From the NCBI RefSeq assembly GCF_900451175.1, contig NZ_UGJJ01000002.1, positions 620,001 through 684,000 on the forward strand: 64,000 bases of DNA. The letters run 5' to 3'. The first letter of the stretch is position 1. Every line of letters starts with the position of its first letter. This document shows, piece by piece, positions 43,293 through 56,560 of this stretch. Origin of the DNA: Kingella potus (GTDB taxonomy: Bacteria > Pseudomonadota > Gammaproteobacteria > Burkholderiales > Neisseriaceae). The translations under genes were made by a program, and so were the position numbers. Below the pieces are notes generated by a model. It did not search any database. It had not been told where the DNA came from and saw only the letters and a list, made by a program, of their open reading frames with translations.

Positions 43293-44008
43293 GGGCTGTC
43301 CTAGATAACTCAGGAAATTCCACATAGTTTAGAATTTCCCCATGAGAAAAAGTCGTCTAAGCCAGTACAAGCAAAACAAACTAATTGAACTTTTCGTTGC
43401 AGGTGTAACCGCCCGCACGGCTGCCCAATTGGCGAACGTCAACAAAAACACCGCAGCCTATTACTTCCACCGTTTACGTCTGCTTATTTACCAAAACAGC
43501 CGCCACTTAGAAATGTTTGACGGCGAAGTAGAAGCAGATGAGAGCTATTTCGGCAGACACTACAAAGGCAAACGCGGTCGCGGAGCTGCTGGCAAAACTG
43601 CAGTATTCGGCTGTTAAAGCACAATGGCAAGGTTTACACCGTTGCCGTACCCAATACGCAAACAGCAACATTACTGCCCATTATCCGAGAACAGGTTAAG
43701 CCTGACAGCATTGTTTACACGGATTGCCATAAGGGCTATGGCGTGTTGGACGTGAGTGAGTTCAATCATTTCCGTATTAACCACAGCACACATTTTGCCC
43801 AAAAGCACAATCATATTAACGGAATTGAGAACTTTTGGAGTCAGGCAAAACGGCATTTGCGTAAGTTTAACGGCATTCCCAAAGAGCATTTTGAGCTGTA
43901 TTTGAAAGAGTGCGAATGGCGTTTTAACAACAGTGAGATAAAAGTTCAAATTTCCATTTTAAAACAATTAGTAAAATCGGATTTGTCCTAGTTATCTAGG
44001 ACAGCCCC
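43292..44008 (+). mobile_element. IS1016-type insertion sequence (IS1595 family), 717 bp
   Basis: Perfect 19-bp terminal inverted repeats, GGGGCTGTCCTAGATAACT at 43292-43310 and its complement at 43990-44008, with an 8-bp target duplication. The ends and the transposase are of the IS1016 group known from Neisseria and Haemophilus. It inserted in the nusG stop codon, in nusG orientation, between nusG and rplK. Unmutated ends suggest that it is recent and could still be moved by a transposase supplied elsewhere. Confidence 0.95.
43342..43991 (+). pseudogene. IS1016-type transposase, frameshifted
   Basis: The first part (MRKSRLSQYKQNKLIELFV onward) has the helix-turn-helix region and the first catalytic Asp (DGEVEADESYFG) but stops at TAA 43615-43617. 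The rest continues in another frame as LKHNGKVYTVAVPNTQT, YTDCHKGYG (second Asp) and NHINGIENFW to the stop at 43991. One missing C after GGC at 43609-43611 accounts for the shift. IS1016 transposases are normally one frame, so this copy is probably inactive. Confidence 0.9.
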
Positions 44009-44045
44009 AAAAATTAAGTGCTTGGCTGTGCTTTGGTATTGGTGC

Positions 44046-44074
44046 TTGATTTTTAATTTTTAAAAATGTAAAAT
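44046..44074 (+). promoter_or_regulatory. Promoter of the rplK operon
   Basis: TTGATT at 44046-44051 and TAAAAT at 44069-44074 with 17-base spacing. It lies between the IS and rplK, so the L11 operon keeps its own promoter despite the insertion. Confidence 0.65.
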
Positions 44075-44139
44075 GACAAGTTCGTCAATTGGGGAGCAGG
44101 ATTTATTCTGCGTTTTACCCGTTTTTTAGGAGCTTTTCA

Positions 44140-44571
44140 GTGGCAAAAAAAATAGTCGGCTATATTAAACTGCAGATTCCTGCAGGCAAGGCCAATCCTT
44201 CTCCTCCTGTTGGTCCTGCTTTGGGTCAGCGGGGTTTGAATATTATGGAGTTTTGTAAAGCATTTAATGCTGCGACTCAGGGTGTAGAGCCGGGTTTGCC
44301 TATTCCGGTTGTTATTACTGCGTTTGCAGATAAGTCCTTTACTTTTATTATGAAAACCCCGCCAGCATCCATTTTGCTAAAAAAGGCGGCTGGTTTGCAA
44401 AAGGGAAGTTCCAATCCTTTAACTAATAAAGTAGGGAAGCTGACAAGAGTGCAGTTGGAAGAGATTGCTAAGACTAAAGAGCCGGATTTGACTGCTGCTG
44501 ATTTGGATGCAGCAGTGCGGACTATTGCTGGTTCTGCTCGCTCAATGGGCTTGGATGTGGAGGGCGTATAA
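44140..44571 (+). CDS. rplK: 50S ribosomal protein L11
   Basis: Forms the GTPase-associated centre with 23S rRNA. It has 143 residues from a GTG at 44140 (AKKIVGYIKLQIPAGKANP follows), with TTAGGAGC upstream. The in-frame ATG at 44089 lies above the ribosome site and is rejected. GTARSMG-type GSARSMGLDVEGV ends the protein. Its stop abuts rplA. Confidence 0.97.
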   Translation: MAKKIVGYIKLQIPAGKANPSPPVGPALGQRGLNIMEFCKAFNAATQGVEPGLPIPVVITAFADKSFTFIMKTPPASILLKKAAGLQKGSSNPLTNKVGKLTRVQLEEIAKTKEPDLTAADLDAAVRTIAGSARSMGLDVEGV

Positions 44572-45267
44572 ATGGCTAAGGTATCTAAACGATTAAAAGC
44601 TCTGCGTTCTTCTGTTGAGGCTAATAAACTGTATGCGGTTGATGAGGCGATTGCATTGGTAAAAAAAGCGGCTACGGCTAAATTTGATGAGTCCGTAGAT
44701 GTTGCTTTTAACTTAGGTGTTGATCCTCGTAAATCCGATCAGGTTATTCGTGGTTCTGTTGTTTTGCCGAAAGGTACAGGTAAAACCACTCGTGTGGCTG
44801 TTTTTGCTCAGGGTGCAAATGCTGAGGCTGCGAAAGCTGCCGGTGCCGATATTGTCGGCTTTGAGGATTTGGCAGCGGAAATCAAAGGTGGTAATTTAAA
44901 CTTTGATGTAGTTATTGCATCTCCTGATGCGATGCGTATCGTTGGTCAGTTGGGTACGATTTTAGGTCCGCGAGGATTGATGCCTAATCCGAAAGTGGGT
45001 ACGGTTACCCCGAATGTTGCTGAGGCTGTAAAAAATGCAAAAGCCGGTCAAGTGCAATATCGTACAGACAAAGCAGGTATTGTTCATGCGACTATCGGGC
45101 GTGCTTCATTTGAAGAGGCAGCATTGAAAGAGAATTTCAATGCGTTGTTGGATGCTATTTTGAAGGCTAAGCCTGCTGCTGCAAAAGGCCAGTATCTGAA
45201 GAAGGTTGCTGTGTCCAGTACCATGGGGCTTGGTGTTCGTGTTGATACTTCAAGTATCAACAATTAA
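44572..45267 (+). CDS. rplA: 50S ribosomal protein L1
   Basis: The stalk protein of the E site and, in E. coli, repressor of the L11 operon. The 231 residues start MAKVSKRLKALRSSVEANK. LGTILGPRGLMPNPKVGTVT is the signature. Confidence 0.97.
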   Translation: MAKVSKRLKALRSSVEANKLYAVDEAIALVKKAATAKFDESVDVAFNLGVDPRKSDQVIRGSVVLPKGTGKTTRVAVFAQGANAEAAKAAGADIVGFEDLAAEIKGGNLNFDVVIASPDAMRIVGQLGTILGPRGLMPNPKVGTVTPNVAEAVKNAKAGQVQYRTDKAGIVHATIGRASFEEAALKENFNALLDAILKAKPAAAKGQYLKKVAVSSTMGLGVRVDTSSINN

Positions 45268-45289
45268 TAAAATAGAAAATTTCGGGTGG

Positions 45290-45508
45290 CCTGGCATTTT
45301 AGCTTAGACTGCTCGGATTTGGGCTGCTTAGATTGAAGATTAAGTAGATGTCCAAGACCGTAGGGATCATGTGATTTAATTGTAACAACCCTACGCAGAC
45401 GGTAGTCCTGAAACGTATTACGAGCTTACTTGTAAAATGTCTTTTTAGGTTGCCGAGCTGGTGGAGTACCGTTTCGGTATTCTTTTGATAAACAGTGGGA
45501 GGTAGACC
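45290..45508 (+). ncRNA. L10 leader (autoregulatory mRNA leader of rplJL)
   Basis: The 240-bp gap between rplA and rplJ holds a structured leader in the usual place for the ribosomal-protein L10 leader, where the L10-L12 complex represses translation. A CCGTAGGG...CCCTACG pairing is seen at about 45358-45396 and an ACCGTTTCGGT hairpin at about 45468-45478. The call rests on location and pairing. Confidence 0.65.
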
Positions 45509-46009
45509 TTGAGTCTTAATATTGAAACCAAGAAAGCGACTGTTGAGGAGATTGGTGCGGCAATTGCCAATGCACAAACCCTCGTGGTTGCAGAGTATCG
45601 CGGTATCAGTGTTGCCAGCATGACCGAGCTGCGTGCGAATGCGCGTAAAGAAGGCGTATATTTGCGTGTTCTGAAAAATACTTTGGCCCGTCGTGCGGTG
45701 GAAGGTACTTCGTTTGCCGGATTGGCGGATAGTATGATTGGTCCGTTGGTTTATGCTGCATCTGAAGACGCTGTCGCTGCTGCAAAAGTGCTGCATCAAT
45801 TCGCGAAAAAAGATGACAAAATTGTTATTAAAGCCGGTGCTTATAACGGTGAGGTAATGGGTGCTGCTCAGGTAGCTGAGTTGGCTTCTATCCCGAGTCG
45901 TGAAGAGCTGTTGTCCAAGCTGTTGTTCGTTATGCAGGCTCCGTTGTCTGGTTTCGCACGTGGGTTGGCTGCGTTGGCGGAGAAAAAAGCAGGCGAAGAA
46001 GCCGCTTAA
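45509..46009 (+). CDS. rplJ: 50S ribosomal protein L10
   Basis: The base of the L7/L12 stalk, 166 residues. It starts at a TTG (45509) with GGGAGG six bases upstream, giving MSLNIETKKATVEEIGAA, the family N-terminus. A rare start codon suits a gene under translational control. LRVLKNTLARRAV is conserved. Confidence 0.95.
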   Translation: MSLNIETKKATVEEIGAAIANAQTLVVAEYRGISVASMTELRANARKEGVYLRVLKNTLARRAVEGTSFAGLADSMIGPLVYAASEDAVAAAKVLHQFAKKDDKIVIKAGAYNGEVMGAAQVAELASIPSREELLSKLLFVMQAPLSGFARGLAALAEKKAGEEAA

Positions 46010-46067
46010 TCAATTTTGTTTCATTTGAAACTTTATCTTTAAATACAATTATTGGAGTTTGAATAGC

Positions 46068-46439
46068 ATGGCTATCACTAAAGAAGACATTTTGGAATTA
46101 GTTGGTTCTTTGACCGTAATGGAATTGAACGATTTGGTTAAAGCATTTGAAGAAAAATTCGGTGTATCTGCGGCAGCAGTTGCTGTTGCTGCTGGTCCGG
46201 CTGCTGCTGGTGCTGCTGCAGAAGAGAAAACCGAATTTGATGTTATCTTGGCTTCTGCCGGAGATCAGAAAGTTGGCGTAATTAAAGTTGTCCGTGCCGT
46301 TACCGGTTTGGGCTTGAAAGAGGCTAAAGATTTGGTTGACGGAGCACCGAAGGCTATTAAAGAAGGTGTATCTAAAGCCGAGGCGGAAGATATTCAGAAA
46401 CAGCTGGAAGAAGCTGGCGCAAAAGTCGAAATCAAATAA
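46068..46439 (+). CDS. rplL: 50S ribosomal protein L7/L12
   Basis: The acidic stalk protein that recruits translation factors. It has 123 residues from the ATG at 46068 (MAITKEDILELVGSLTVMEL). An Ala-rich hinge near 38-54 joins the dimerisation and factor-binding domains (KVGVIKVVRAVTGLGLKEAK). Confidence 0.98.
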   Translation: MAITKEDILELVGSLTVMELNDLVKAFEEKFGVSAAAVAVAAGPAAAGAAAEEKTEFDVILASAGDQKVGVIKVVRAVTGLGLKEAKDLVDGAPKAIKEGVSKAEAEDIQKQLEEAGAKVEIK

Positions 46440-46451
46440 GTTTTACCTGTA

Positions 46452-46480
46452 TAAGGCTGGCAGCTTGGCTGCCAGCCTTA
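46452..46480 (+). terminator. Attenuator hairpin between rplL and rpoB
   Basis: A 13-bp perfect stem TAAGGCTGGCAGC / GCTGCCAGCCTTA with a TTG loop. Only a weak T run follows. In E. coli a partial terminator at this position lowers rpoBC relative to rplJL. Confidence 0.8.
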
Positions 46481-46653
46481 TTGCATCTGTTATTTTTTAA
46501 TATCGAAGTTTACTTATTTTTTCATTTCTAATTTATTCAATTAAAAAATAAGTGAATTTGGTAGGTTTTGAAGGGGGTGTATATCCCCTGATGTTTCAGA
46601 CGGCCTCAGTATTGGGACGGATTAATTAATCGTTATCTTTGGAGTAGTACGCC

Positions 46654-49600
46654 ATGACTTATTCTTTTACCGAGAAAAAGCGTATCCGTAAAAGTTTTGC
46701 AAAGCGCAAAAACGTATTGGAAGTACCTTTTTTGCTGGCTACCCAGCTTGATTCTTACGCTAAATTCCTGCAGCAGGAAAAAGCTTATGACAAACGTGCG
46801 GACGAAGGTTTGCAGGCTGCGTTTAATTCCATTTTTCCTATCGTAAGCCACAACGGCTATGCCCGTTTGGAATTTGTGCACTATATTTTGGGAGAGCCAC
46901 TGTTTGATATTCCCGAATGCCAGTTGCGCGGGATTACGTATGCGGCTCCCTTGCGTGCGCGTATCCGCTTGGTAATTTTGGATAAGGAATCCAGCAAACA
47001 AGATGTGATTAAGGAAGTGCGCGAAAACGAAGTTTATATGGGTGAGATTCCATTGATGACTCCCAGCGGCTCTTTCATTATTAATGGTACCGAGCGGGTT
47101 ATCGTGTCACAGCTGCACCGCTCCCCGGGTGTATTTTTCGAGCACGACAGAGGTAAGACCCATTCTTCGGGCAAGCTGCTGTTTTCCGCCCGCGTTATCC
47201 CTTACCGTGGTTCTTGGTTGGATTTTGAATTTGATCCGAAAGATTTGCTGTATTTCCGTATTGACCGCCGCCGGAAAATGCCGGTAACCATCCTGCTGAA
47301 AGCATTGGGTTATACCAATGAACAGATATTGGACACTTTTTACGACAAAGAAACCTTTTATCTGTCAAAGGACGGAGTCCGTACCGATTTGGTGGCAGGC
47401 CGTCTGAAAGGAGAAACTGCCAAGCAGGATATTGCCGATAAGGACGGTAATATTTTAGTGGCCGCAGGTAAACGTATTACTGCCAAACACATCCGTGATA
47501 TTGAAAAATCAGGCTTGAAGTATCTGCCAGTTGAGGCGGATACCCTGATCGGCAAATCATTGGCACGGGATGTGGTGGCGGAAGACACGGGAGAAGTGCT
47601 GGCTGCGGCCAATGACGAGATTACTGAAGAACTGTTGGCTCAGTTTGATATTAACGGCGTGAAGGAAATCCAAACCCTCTATATCAACGATTTGGATCAG
47701 GGCGGATATATTTCGGCCACGTTGCGCACGGATGAGACCGTAGGCCAGCATGCTGCACGCATTGCCATCTACAGAATGATGCGCCCGGGCGAACCACCCA
47801 CCGACGATGCTGTCGAATTGCTGTTCAACCGGCTGTTTTTCAACGAAGACAGTTACGATTTGTCGCGCGTGGGACGTATGAAGTTCAATACCCGTACGTA
47901 CGAACAAAAATTGAGCGACGAACAGAAGGCCTCGTGGTACGGCCGCTTGCTGAATGAAACATTTGCCGGTGCGGCGGCAAAAGGCGGATTTGTACTGAAT
48001 GTTGAAGACATTGTGGCATCTATTGCTACTTTGGTCGAGTTGCGCAACGGGCATGGAGAAGTAGACGATATCGACCACTTGGGCAACCGTCGCGTGCGTT
48101 CGGTAGGAGAATTGGCGGAAAACCAGTTCCGCAGCGGCCTTTCGCGTGTCGAACGTGCAGTAAAAGAGCGTCTGAATCAGGCGGAATCAGAGAATCTGTT
48201 GCCTACCGATCTGATTAATGCCAAGCCGGTTTCTGCGGCCATTAAAGAATTTTTCGGTTCGAGCCAGTTGTCGCAGTTTATGGATCAGACCAATCCGCTT
48301 TCGGAAATCACACACAAACGCCGCGTGTCCGCACTTGGCCCGGGCGGTCTGACCCGCGAGCGTGCAGGCTTTGAAGTGCGCGACGTGCATCCGACCCACT
48401 ACGGCCGTGTTTGTCCGATTGAAACGCCGGAAGGCCCGAACATCGGTCTGATCAACTCGCTCTCCGTTTATGCACGCACTAACGAATACGGCTTTTTGGA
48501 AACACCGTACCGCCGTGTCGTAAACGGCAAAGTAACCGATGAAATCGAATATCTCTCCGCAATCGAAGAAGGCCGTTTTGTTATCGCACAGGCAAATGCC
48601 GCATTGGATAACAAAGGCCGTCTGATTGACGATTTGGTAACCTGTCGGGAAAAAGGCGAAACCATCATGGCCACCGTCGACCGCGTGCAGTATATGGACG
48701 TGGCAACAGGACAGGCGGTATCGGTTGCCGCATCCCTGATTCCCTTCCTCGAGCATGATGATGCAAACCGTGCCCTGATGGGTGCGAATATGCAGCGTCA
48801 GGCCGTACCCTGCCTGCGTGCGGAGAAGCCGATGGTGGGTACCGGTATTGAGCGCGATGTTGCGGTAGACAGCGCGACAGCCATTGTCGCCCGTCGTGGC
48901 GGCGTGGTCGAATATGTCGATGCCAACCGTGTGGTAGTAAGGGTTCATGACGATGAAGCCGTGGCAGGCGAAGTGGGCGTGGATATTTACAATCTGGTGA
49001 AATTTACCCGTTCCAACCAGTCTACCAACATCAACCAGCGTCCTGCCGTAAAAGCCGGCGACGTGCTGCAGCGCGGCGATTTGGTGGCCGACGGTGCGTC
49101 TACCGATTTGGGCGAGCTGGCATTGGGTCAGAATATGACCATCGCCTTTATGCCGTGGAACGGCTACAACTACGAAGATTCGATTCTGATTTCCGAAAAG
49201 GTGGCCGCTGACGACCGTTACACCTCCATCCATATCGAAGAACTGAACGTTGTTGCCCGCGATACCAAACTCGGTGCCGAAGACATTACCCGCGATATTC
49301 CCAATCTCTCCGAGCGTATGCAAAACCGTCTGGACGAATCCGGTATTGTTTACATCGGTGCGGAAGTGGAGGCAGGTGATGTGCTGGTGGGCAAAGTAAC
49401 GCCCAAAGGCGAAACCCAGCTCACGCCAGAAGAAAAACTGCTGCGCGCCATCTTTGGCGAAAAAGCCTCCGATGTGAAAGACACCTCGCTGCGTATGCCC
49501 ACCGGTATGAGCGGCACCGTTATCGACGTGCAGGTGTTTACCCGTGAAGGCATCCAACGCGACAAACGCGCCCAGTCCATTATCGATGCAGAGCTGAAAC

Positions 49601-50850
49601 GCTACCGTTTGGATCTGAACGACCAGTTGCGCATTTTCGATAACGACGCATTCGACCGTATCGAACGCATGATTGTCGGCCAGAAAGCCAACGGCGGACC
49701 GATGAAGCTGGCCAAAGGCAGCGAAATTACCGCCGAATATCTCGCCGGACTGCCGAGCAAACACGACTGGTTCGACGTGCGCGTCGCCGACGAAAACATC
49801 GCCAAACAGATGGAGCTGATTAAAAGCAGCTTGCAGGACAAACGCGAAGAAGCCGAAAGCCTGTTTGAAATCAAGAAAAAGAAAATGACCCAGGGCGACG
49901 AATTGCAGCCCGGTGTGCAGAAAATGGTCAAAGTCTTTATCGCCATCAAACGCCGCTTGCAGGCGGGCGACAAAATGGCCGGCCGCCACGGCAACAAAGG
50001 CGTTGTATCGCGCATTTTGCCGGTGGAGGATATGCCCTATATGGCAGACGGCCGCCCCGTGGACATCGTACTCAACCCGCTGGGCGTACCCTCGCGTATG
50101 AACATCGGCCAGATTCTCGAAGTGCATTTGGGCTGGGCGGCAAAAGGCATAGGCGAACGCATCGGACGGATGCTGGACGAGAAACGCAAAGTCAAAGAAA
50201 TCCGCAAATTCCTCGACACCATGTACAACGGCAATCTCGGCGGTACGGATATGCACAAGGAAAACCTGTCGCAGCTTTCCGATGCGGAAATCCTCACGCT
50301 GGCGCAAAACCTGCGCAACGGTGCAACCTTTGCCTCGCCGGTATTCGACGGTGCACACGAGAGCGAAATCAAAGCCTTCCTCGAACTGGCCTACCCGAGC
50401 GACGATCCCGAAGTGCAGAAACTCGGTTTCAACGACACCAAAACCCAAATCACCCTCTACGACGGCCGTTCGGGCGAGCCTTTCGACCGCAAAGTAACCG
50501 TCGGCGTGATGCATTATCTGAAACTGCACCATTTGGTAGACGAAAAAATGCACGCACGCTCCACCGGCCCCTATTCGCTGGTTACCCAGCAGCCGTTGGG
50601 CGGCAAAGCCCAGTTCGGCGGCCAGCGATTCGGCGAGATGGAGGTTTGGGCGTTGGAGGCCTATGGCGCATCCTACGCCTTGCAGGAAATGCTTACCGTG
50701 AAATCCGACGACGTGAACGGCCGCACCAAAATGTACGAAAACATTGTCAAAGGCGAACACAAAATCGATGCCGGTATGCCCGAGTCCTTCAACGTATTGG
50801 TTAAAGAAATCCGTTCGCTGGGCTTGGATATCGACTTAGAGCGTTACTGA
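46654..50850 (+). CDS. rpoB: RNA polymerase beta subunit
   Basis: The 1398-residue catalytic subunit, start MTYSFTEKKRIRKSFAKRK. The rifampicin region reads SSQLSQFMDQTNPLSEITHK and RRVSALGPGG, with the usual Asp, His and Ser residues, so no classic resistance change is seen. The end has the AYGASYALQEMLTVKSDD region. Codons become C-ending again after the AT-rich L11/L10 genes. Several DUS matches are encoded inside (for example GRLKGET). Confidence 0.98.
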   Translation: MTYSFTEKKRIRKSFAKRKNVLEVPFLLATQLDSYAKFLQQEKAYDKRADEGLQAAFNSIFPIVSHNGYARLEFVHYILGEPLFDIPECQLRGITYAAPLRARIRLVILDKESSKQDVIKEVRENEVYMGEIPLMTPSGSFIINGTERVIVSQLHRSPGVFFEHDRGKTHSSGKLLFSARVIPYRGSWLDFEFDPKDLLYFRIDRRRKMPVTILLKALGYTNEQILDTFYDKETFYLSKDGVRTDLVAGRLKGETAKQDIADKDGNILVAAGKRITAKHIRDIEKSGLKYLPVEADTLIGKSLARDVVAEDTGEVLAAANDEITEELLAQFDINGVKEIQTLYINDLDQGGYISATLRTDETVGQHAARIAIYRMMRPGEPPTDDAVELLFNRLFFNEDSYDLSRVGRMKFNTRTYEQKLSDEQKASWYGRLLNETFAGAAAKGGFVLNVEDIVASIATLVELRNGHGEVDDIDHLGNRRVRSVGELAENQFRSGLSRVERAVKERLNQAESENLLPTDLINAKPVSAAIKEFFGSSQLSQFMDQTNPLSEITHKRRVSALGPGGLTRERAGFEVRDVHPTHYGRVCPIETPEGPNIGLINSLSVYARTNEYGFLETPYRRVVNGKVTDEIEYLSAIEEGRFVIAQANAALDNKGRLIDDLVTCREKGETIMATVDRVQYMDVATGQAVSVAASLIPFLEHDDANRALMGANMQRQAVPCLRAEKPMVGTGIERDVAVDSATAIVARRGGVVEYVDANRVVVRVHDDEAVAGEVGVDIYNLVKFTRSNQSTNINQRPAVKAGDVLQRGDLVADGASTDLGELALGQNMTIAFMPWNGYNYEDSILISEKVAADDRYTSIHIEELNVVARDTKLGAEDITRDIPNLSERMQNRLDESGIVYIGAEVEAGDVLVGKVTPKGETQLTPEEKLLRAIFGEKASDVKDTSLRMPTGMSGTVIDVQVFTREGIQRDKRAQSIIDAELKRYRLDLNDQLRIFDNDAFDRIERMIVGQKANGGPMKLAKGSEITAEYLAGLPSKHDWFDVRVADENIAKQMELIKSSLQDKREEAESLFEIKKKKMTQGDELQPGVQKMVKVFIAIKRRLQAGDKMAGRHGNKGVVSRILPVEDMPYMADGRPVDIVLNPLGVPSRMNIGQILEVHLGWAAKGIGERIGRMLDEKRKVKEIRKFLDTMYNGNLGGTDMHKENLSQLSDAEILTLAQNLRNGATFASPVFDGAHESEIKAFLELAYPSDDPEVQKLGFNDTKTQITLYDGRSGEPFDRKVTVGVMHYLKLHHLVDEKMHARSTGPYSLVTQQPLGGKAQFGGQRFGEMEVWALEAYGASYALQEMLTVKSDDVNGRTKMYENIVKGEHKIDAGMPESFNVLVKEIRSLGLDIDLERY

Positions 50851-50858
50851 CGGCGGGT

Positions 50859-50971
50859 TTCAGACGGCCTCAAAACCAAGAGGCCGTCTGAAAAAGCCGC
50901 CCGCGCAGAATGCGGCGGCACATACCCGTTTCAGACGGCCTTTGCCTGTTGCGGCGTAGAGGCCGTCTGAA
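50859..50971. repeat. Cluster of four DUS between rpoB and rpoC
   Basis: Inverse DUS at 50859-50870, forward at 50881-50892, inverse at 50930-50941 and forward at 50960-50971. Paired hairpins here could lower read-through from rpoB to rpoC, yet rpoC has no obvious promoter of its own. Confidence 0.75.
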
Positions 50972-51027
50972 AAAAACATTCCGCATCCGCGATACGGAAC
51001 AAAACCCATCCTTACCGAGGAACAGAA

Positions 51028-55242
<4,215 letters not shown>

Positions 55243-55284
55243 ACCGCAGCCGCAGCAATCCGCAGGGCATCCGCTCCGCCGTAC

Positions 55285-55314
55285 AAAACGCCGTCTGCAA
55301 AGACGGCGTTTTTT
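55285..55314 (+). terminator. Intrinsic terminator after rpoC
   Basis: An AAAACGCCGTCT / AGACGGCGTTTT stem with a short GCAA-type loop and a T6 run. It ends the rpoBC transcript. Confidence 0.93.
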
Positions 55315-55391
55315 GTGTCAGTTATCGCTCGCCGACTCGATATAAGGCAAAAGGCCGTCTGAAAACGCTTTTTTCAGACGGCCTCCGATAT

Positions 55392-55500
55392 TAGGGCAGG
55401 GCGTGCCGCACAGCGGCGCACGCGGTTTTTAAAGTTTGCGGGAAGTGCGTGGTTCGTTGCAGGGCGGAGGAGGCGTGCGCCGCTGCGGCGGCACACCTTA
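55392..55500. repeat. Palindromic dispersed repeat, copy A
   Basis: The left end GGGCGTGCCGCACAGCGGCG and the right end GGCGTGCGCCGCTGCGG are near inverted copies of each other. They match the ends of the element at 57996-58161. The centre differs. It resembles a small mobile-type repeat, but no target duplication is identified. Confidence 0.5.
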
Positions 55501-55580
55501 CGGCAGACTCGGCACGGCGGGCAGCTTTGCAGGTTAGATGTGGGAATGCGGCATACAGAAACTGAAATGCAAAGGCTGTC

Positions 55581-55646
55581 TGCACAGGTATGGCAAGGAA
55601 AGCAGACAGGCCGTCTGAAAATGCCGCTTCCGTTTTCAGACGGCCT
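55581..55646 (+). repeat. 66-bp DUS-containing repeat, copy 1
   Basis: Nearly identical (two differences by eye) to 58162-58227. It includes an inverted DUS pair preceded by TGCACAGGTATGGCA. At its right end a third partial palindromic repeat (55647-55690) begins. Confidence 0.75.
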
Positions 55647-55966
55647 TTGCCGTTAAAGCAGGGCGTATCGCCGCAACAGCGCACGCGGTTTGGAGGTTTG
55701 TGGCAACAAGGGATTGGTGCGGCGCGGGCTGTGGTATGTGTTTTTGCACTCTGCCGACGGTTGCGGAATATCCCGCATCGTGCGGCCGCAAGCCAAGCCG
55801 CCCGCGACAGATGCGGCGTTTGCCCGTATCATCCGCTCCGTACCGCTTTGCACAGATGTGCCGCCGCAAGGGTTGCAGGCCGTCTGAAAAGTCCCGTTCC
55901 CGCTTTTCAGACGGCCTCAATCTCAAACAGGCCGTCTGAAAACCGTCCGCCCTAAGGAATCCGACC

Positions 55967-56407
55967 ATGAAACACATTCTTCTGCTCAACGGCCCCAATC
56001 TCAACCTTCTCGGCACACGCGAGCCGCAGATTTACGGGCATACCACCCTCGCCGACATCGAACGGCACATTGCCGCGCTTGGCGAAACTTTCGGCATCCG
56101 CGTCGAAAGTTTCCAGAGCAACGGCGAAGGCGAGCTGGTGGGCCGCATCCACCGCGCCCGCGAAGAAGGAGCGGCGGCGGCCATCGTCAATGCGGGCGCG
56201 TACACCCACACCAGCATCGCCCTGCGCGACGCGCTGGCCGGCACCGCGCTGCCCTTTGTCGAAGTCCACATTTCCAATGTTTACAAACGCGAGCCTTTCC
56301 GCCACCACTCCTATCTTTCCGATCTTGCCGTCGGCGTGATTGCCGGCTTGGGCGTGTACGGTTATGAAGCCGCCCTGCGTTTTTTGTTTGAAACCGAGGC
56401 CGTCTGA
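55967..56407 (+). CDS. aroQ: 3-dehydroquinate dehydratase, type II
   Basis: The third step of the shikimate pathway, a dodecameric enzyme. The 146 residues contain LLNGPNLNLLGTREPQIYG, with the catalytic Tyr at its end, the IVNAGAYTHTSIALRDAL block and EVHISNVYKREPFRHHSYLS. The last codons GAG GCC GTC TGA are part of a DUS, so the DUS supplies the C-terminal Glu-Ala-Val and the stop. Confidence 0.95.
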   Translation: MKHILLLNGPNLNLLGTREPQIYGHTTLADIERHIAALGETFGIRVESFQSNGEGELVGRIHRAREEGAAAAIVNAGAYTHTSIALRDALAGTALPFVEVHISNVYKREPFRHHSYLSDLAVGVIAGLGVYGYEAALRFLFETEAV

Positions 56408-56433
56408 AAATGCCAGCCGTTTTCAGACGGCCT
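56397..56433 (+). terminator. Inverted DUS pair overlapping the aroQ stop
   Basis: DUS at 56397-56408 and inverse at 56422-56433. The TGA inside the first DUS is the aroQ stop codon. Confidence 0.65.
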
Positions 56434-56560
56434 GATTATGGCGCTCTCCGTTAAGAAAGCGTAAAATCCCTGCCCGTATCACCCTGCGTGCGGCTGTTTG
56501 CAGCCGTTTGGAAACACAATCTGCAATATTGTTTGTTCAATGTCGATGAGAAAGGACAAG

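Larger units (their letters stand above)
43284..44016. repeat. 8-bp target-site duplication around the IS
   Basis: AAAAATTA occurs at 43284-43291 and again at 44009-44016, directly flanking the element. Eight-base duplications are typical of IS1595-family insertions. Confidence 0.92.
55243..55966. other. Long intergenic region between rpoC and aroQ
   Basis: Carries the rpoC terminator, inverted DUS pairs at 55352-55384, 55613-55646 and 55877-55917, a lone DUS at 55929-55940, and palindromic GC-rich repeats (55392-55500 and 55647-55690) related to those at 58 kb. I see no credible gene. Confidence 0.7.

Noticed and set aside
43615..43617. Programmed frameshift for the IS transposase
   Set aside because: There is no slippery A or T run at the junction, and the group uses a single frame; one deleted base is simpler.
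48187..50760. Open frame of 857 codons on the minus strand inside rpoB
   Set aside because: rpoB is certain on the plus strand; the antisense frame is open because of biased third positions and has no recognisable domain or ribosome site.
55441..55960. CRISPR array in the repeat-rich gap after rpoC
   Set aside because: Repeats are inverted DUS pairs and palindromes of unequal spacing, not direct repeats with regular spacers; no cas gene is near.
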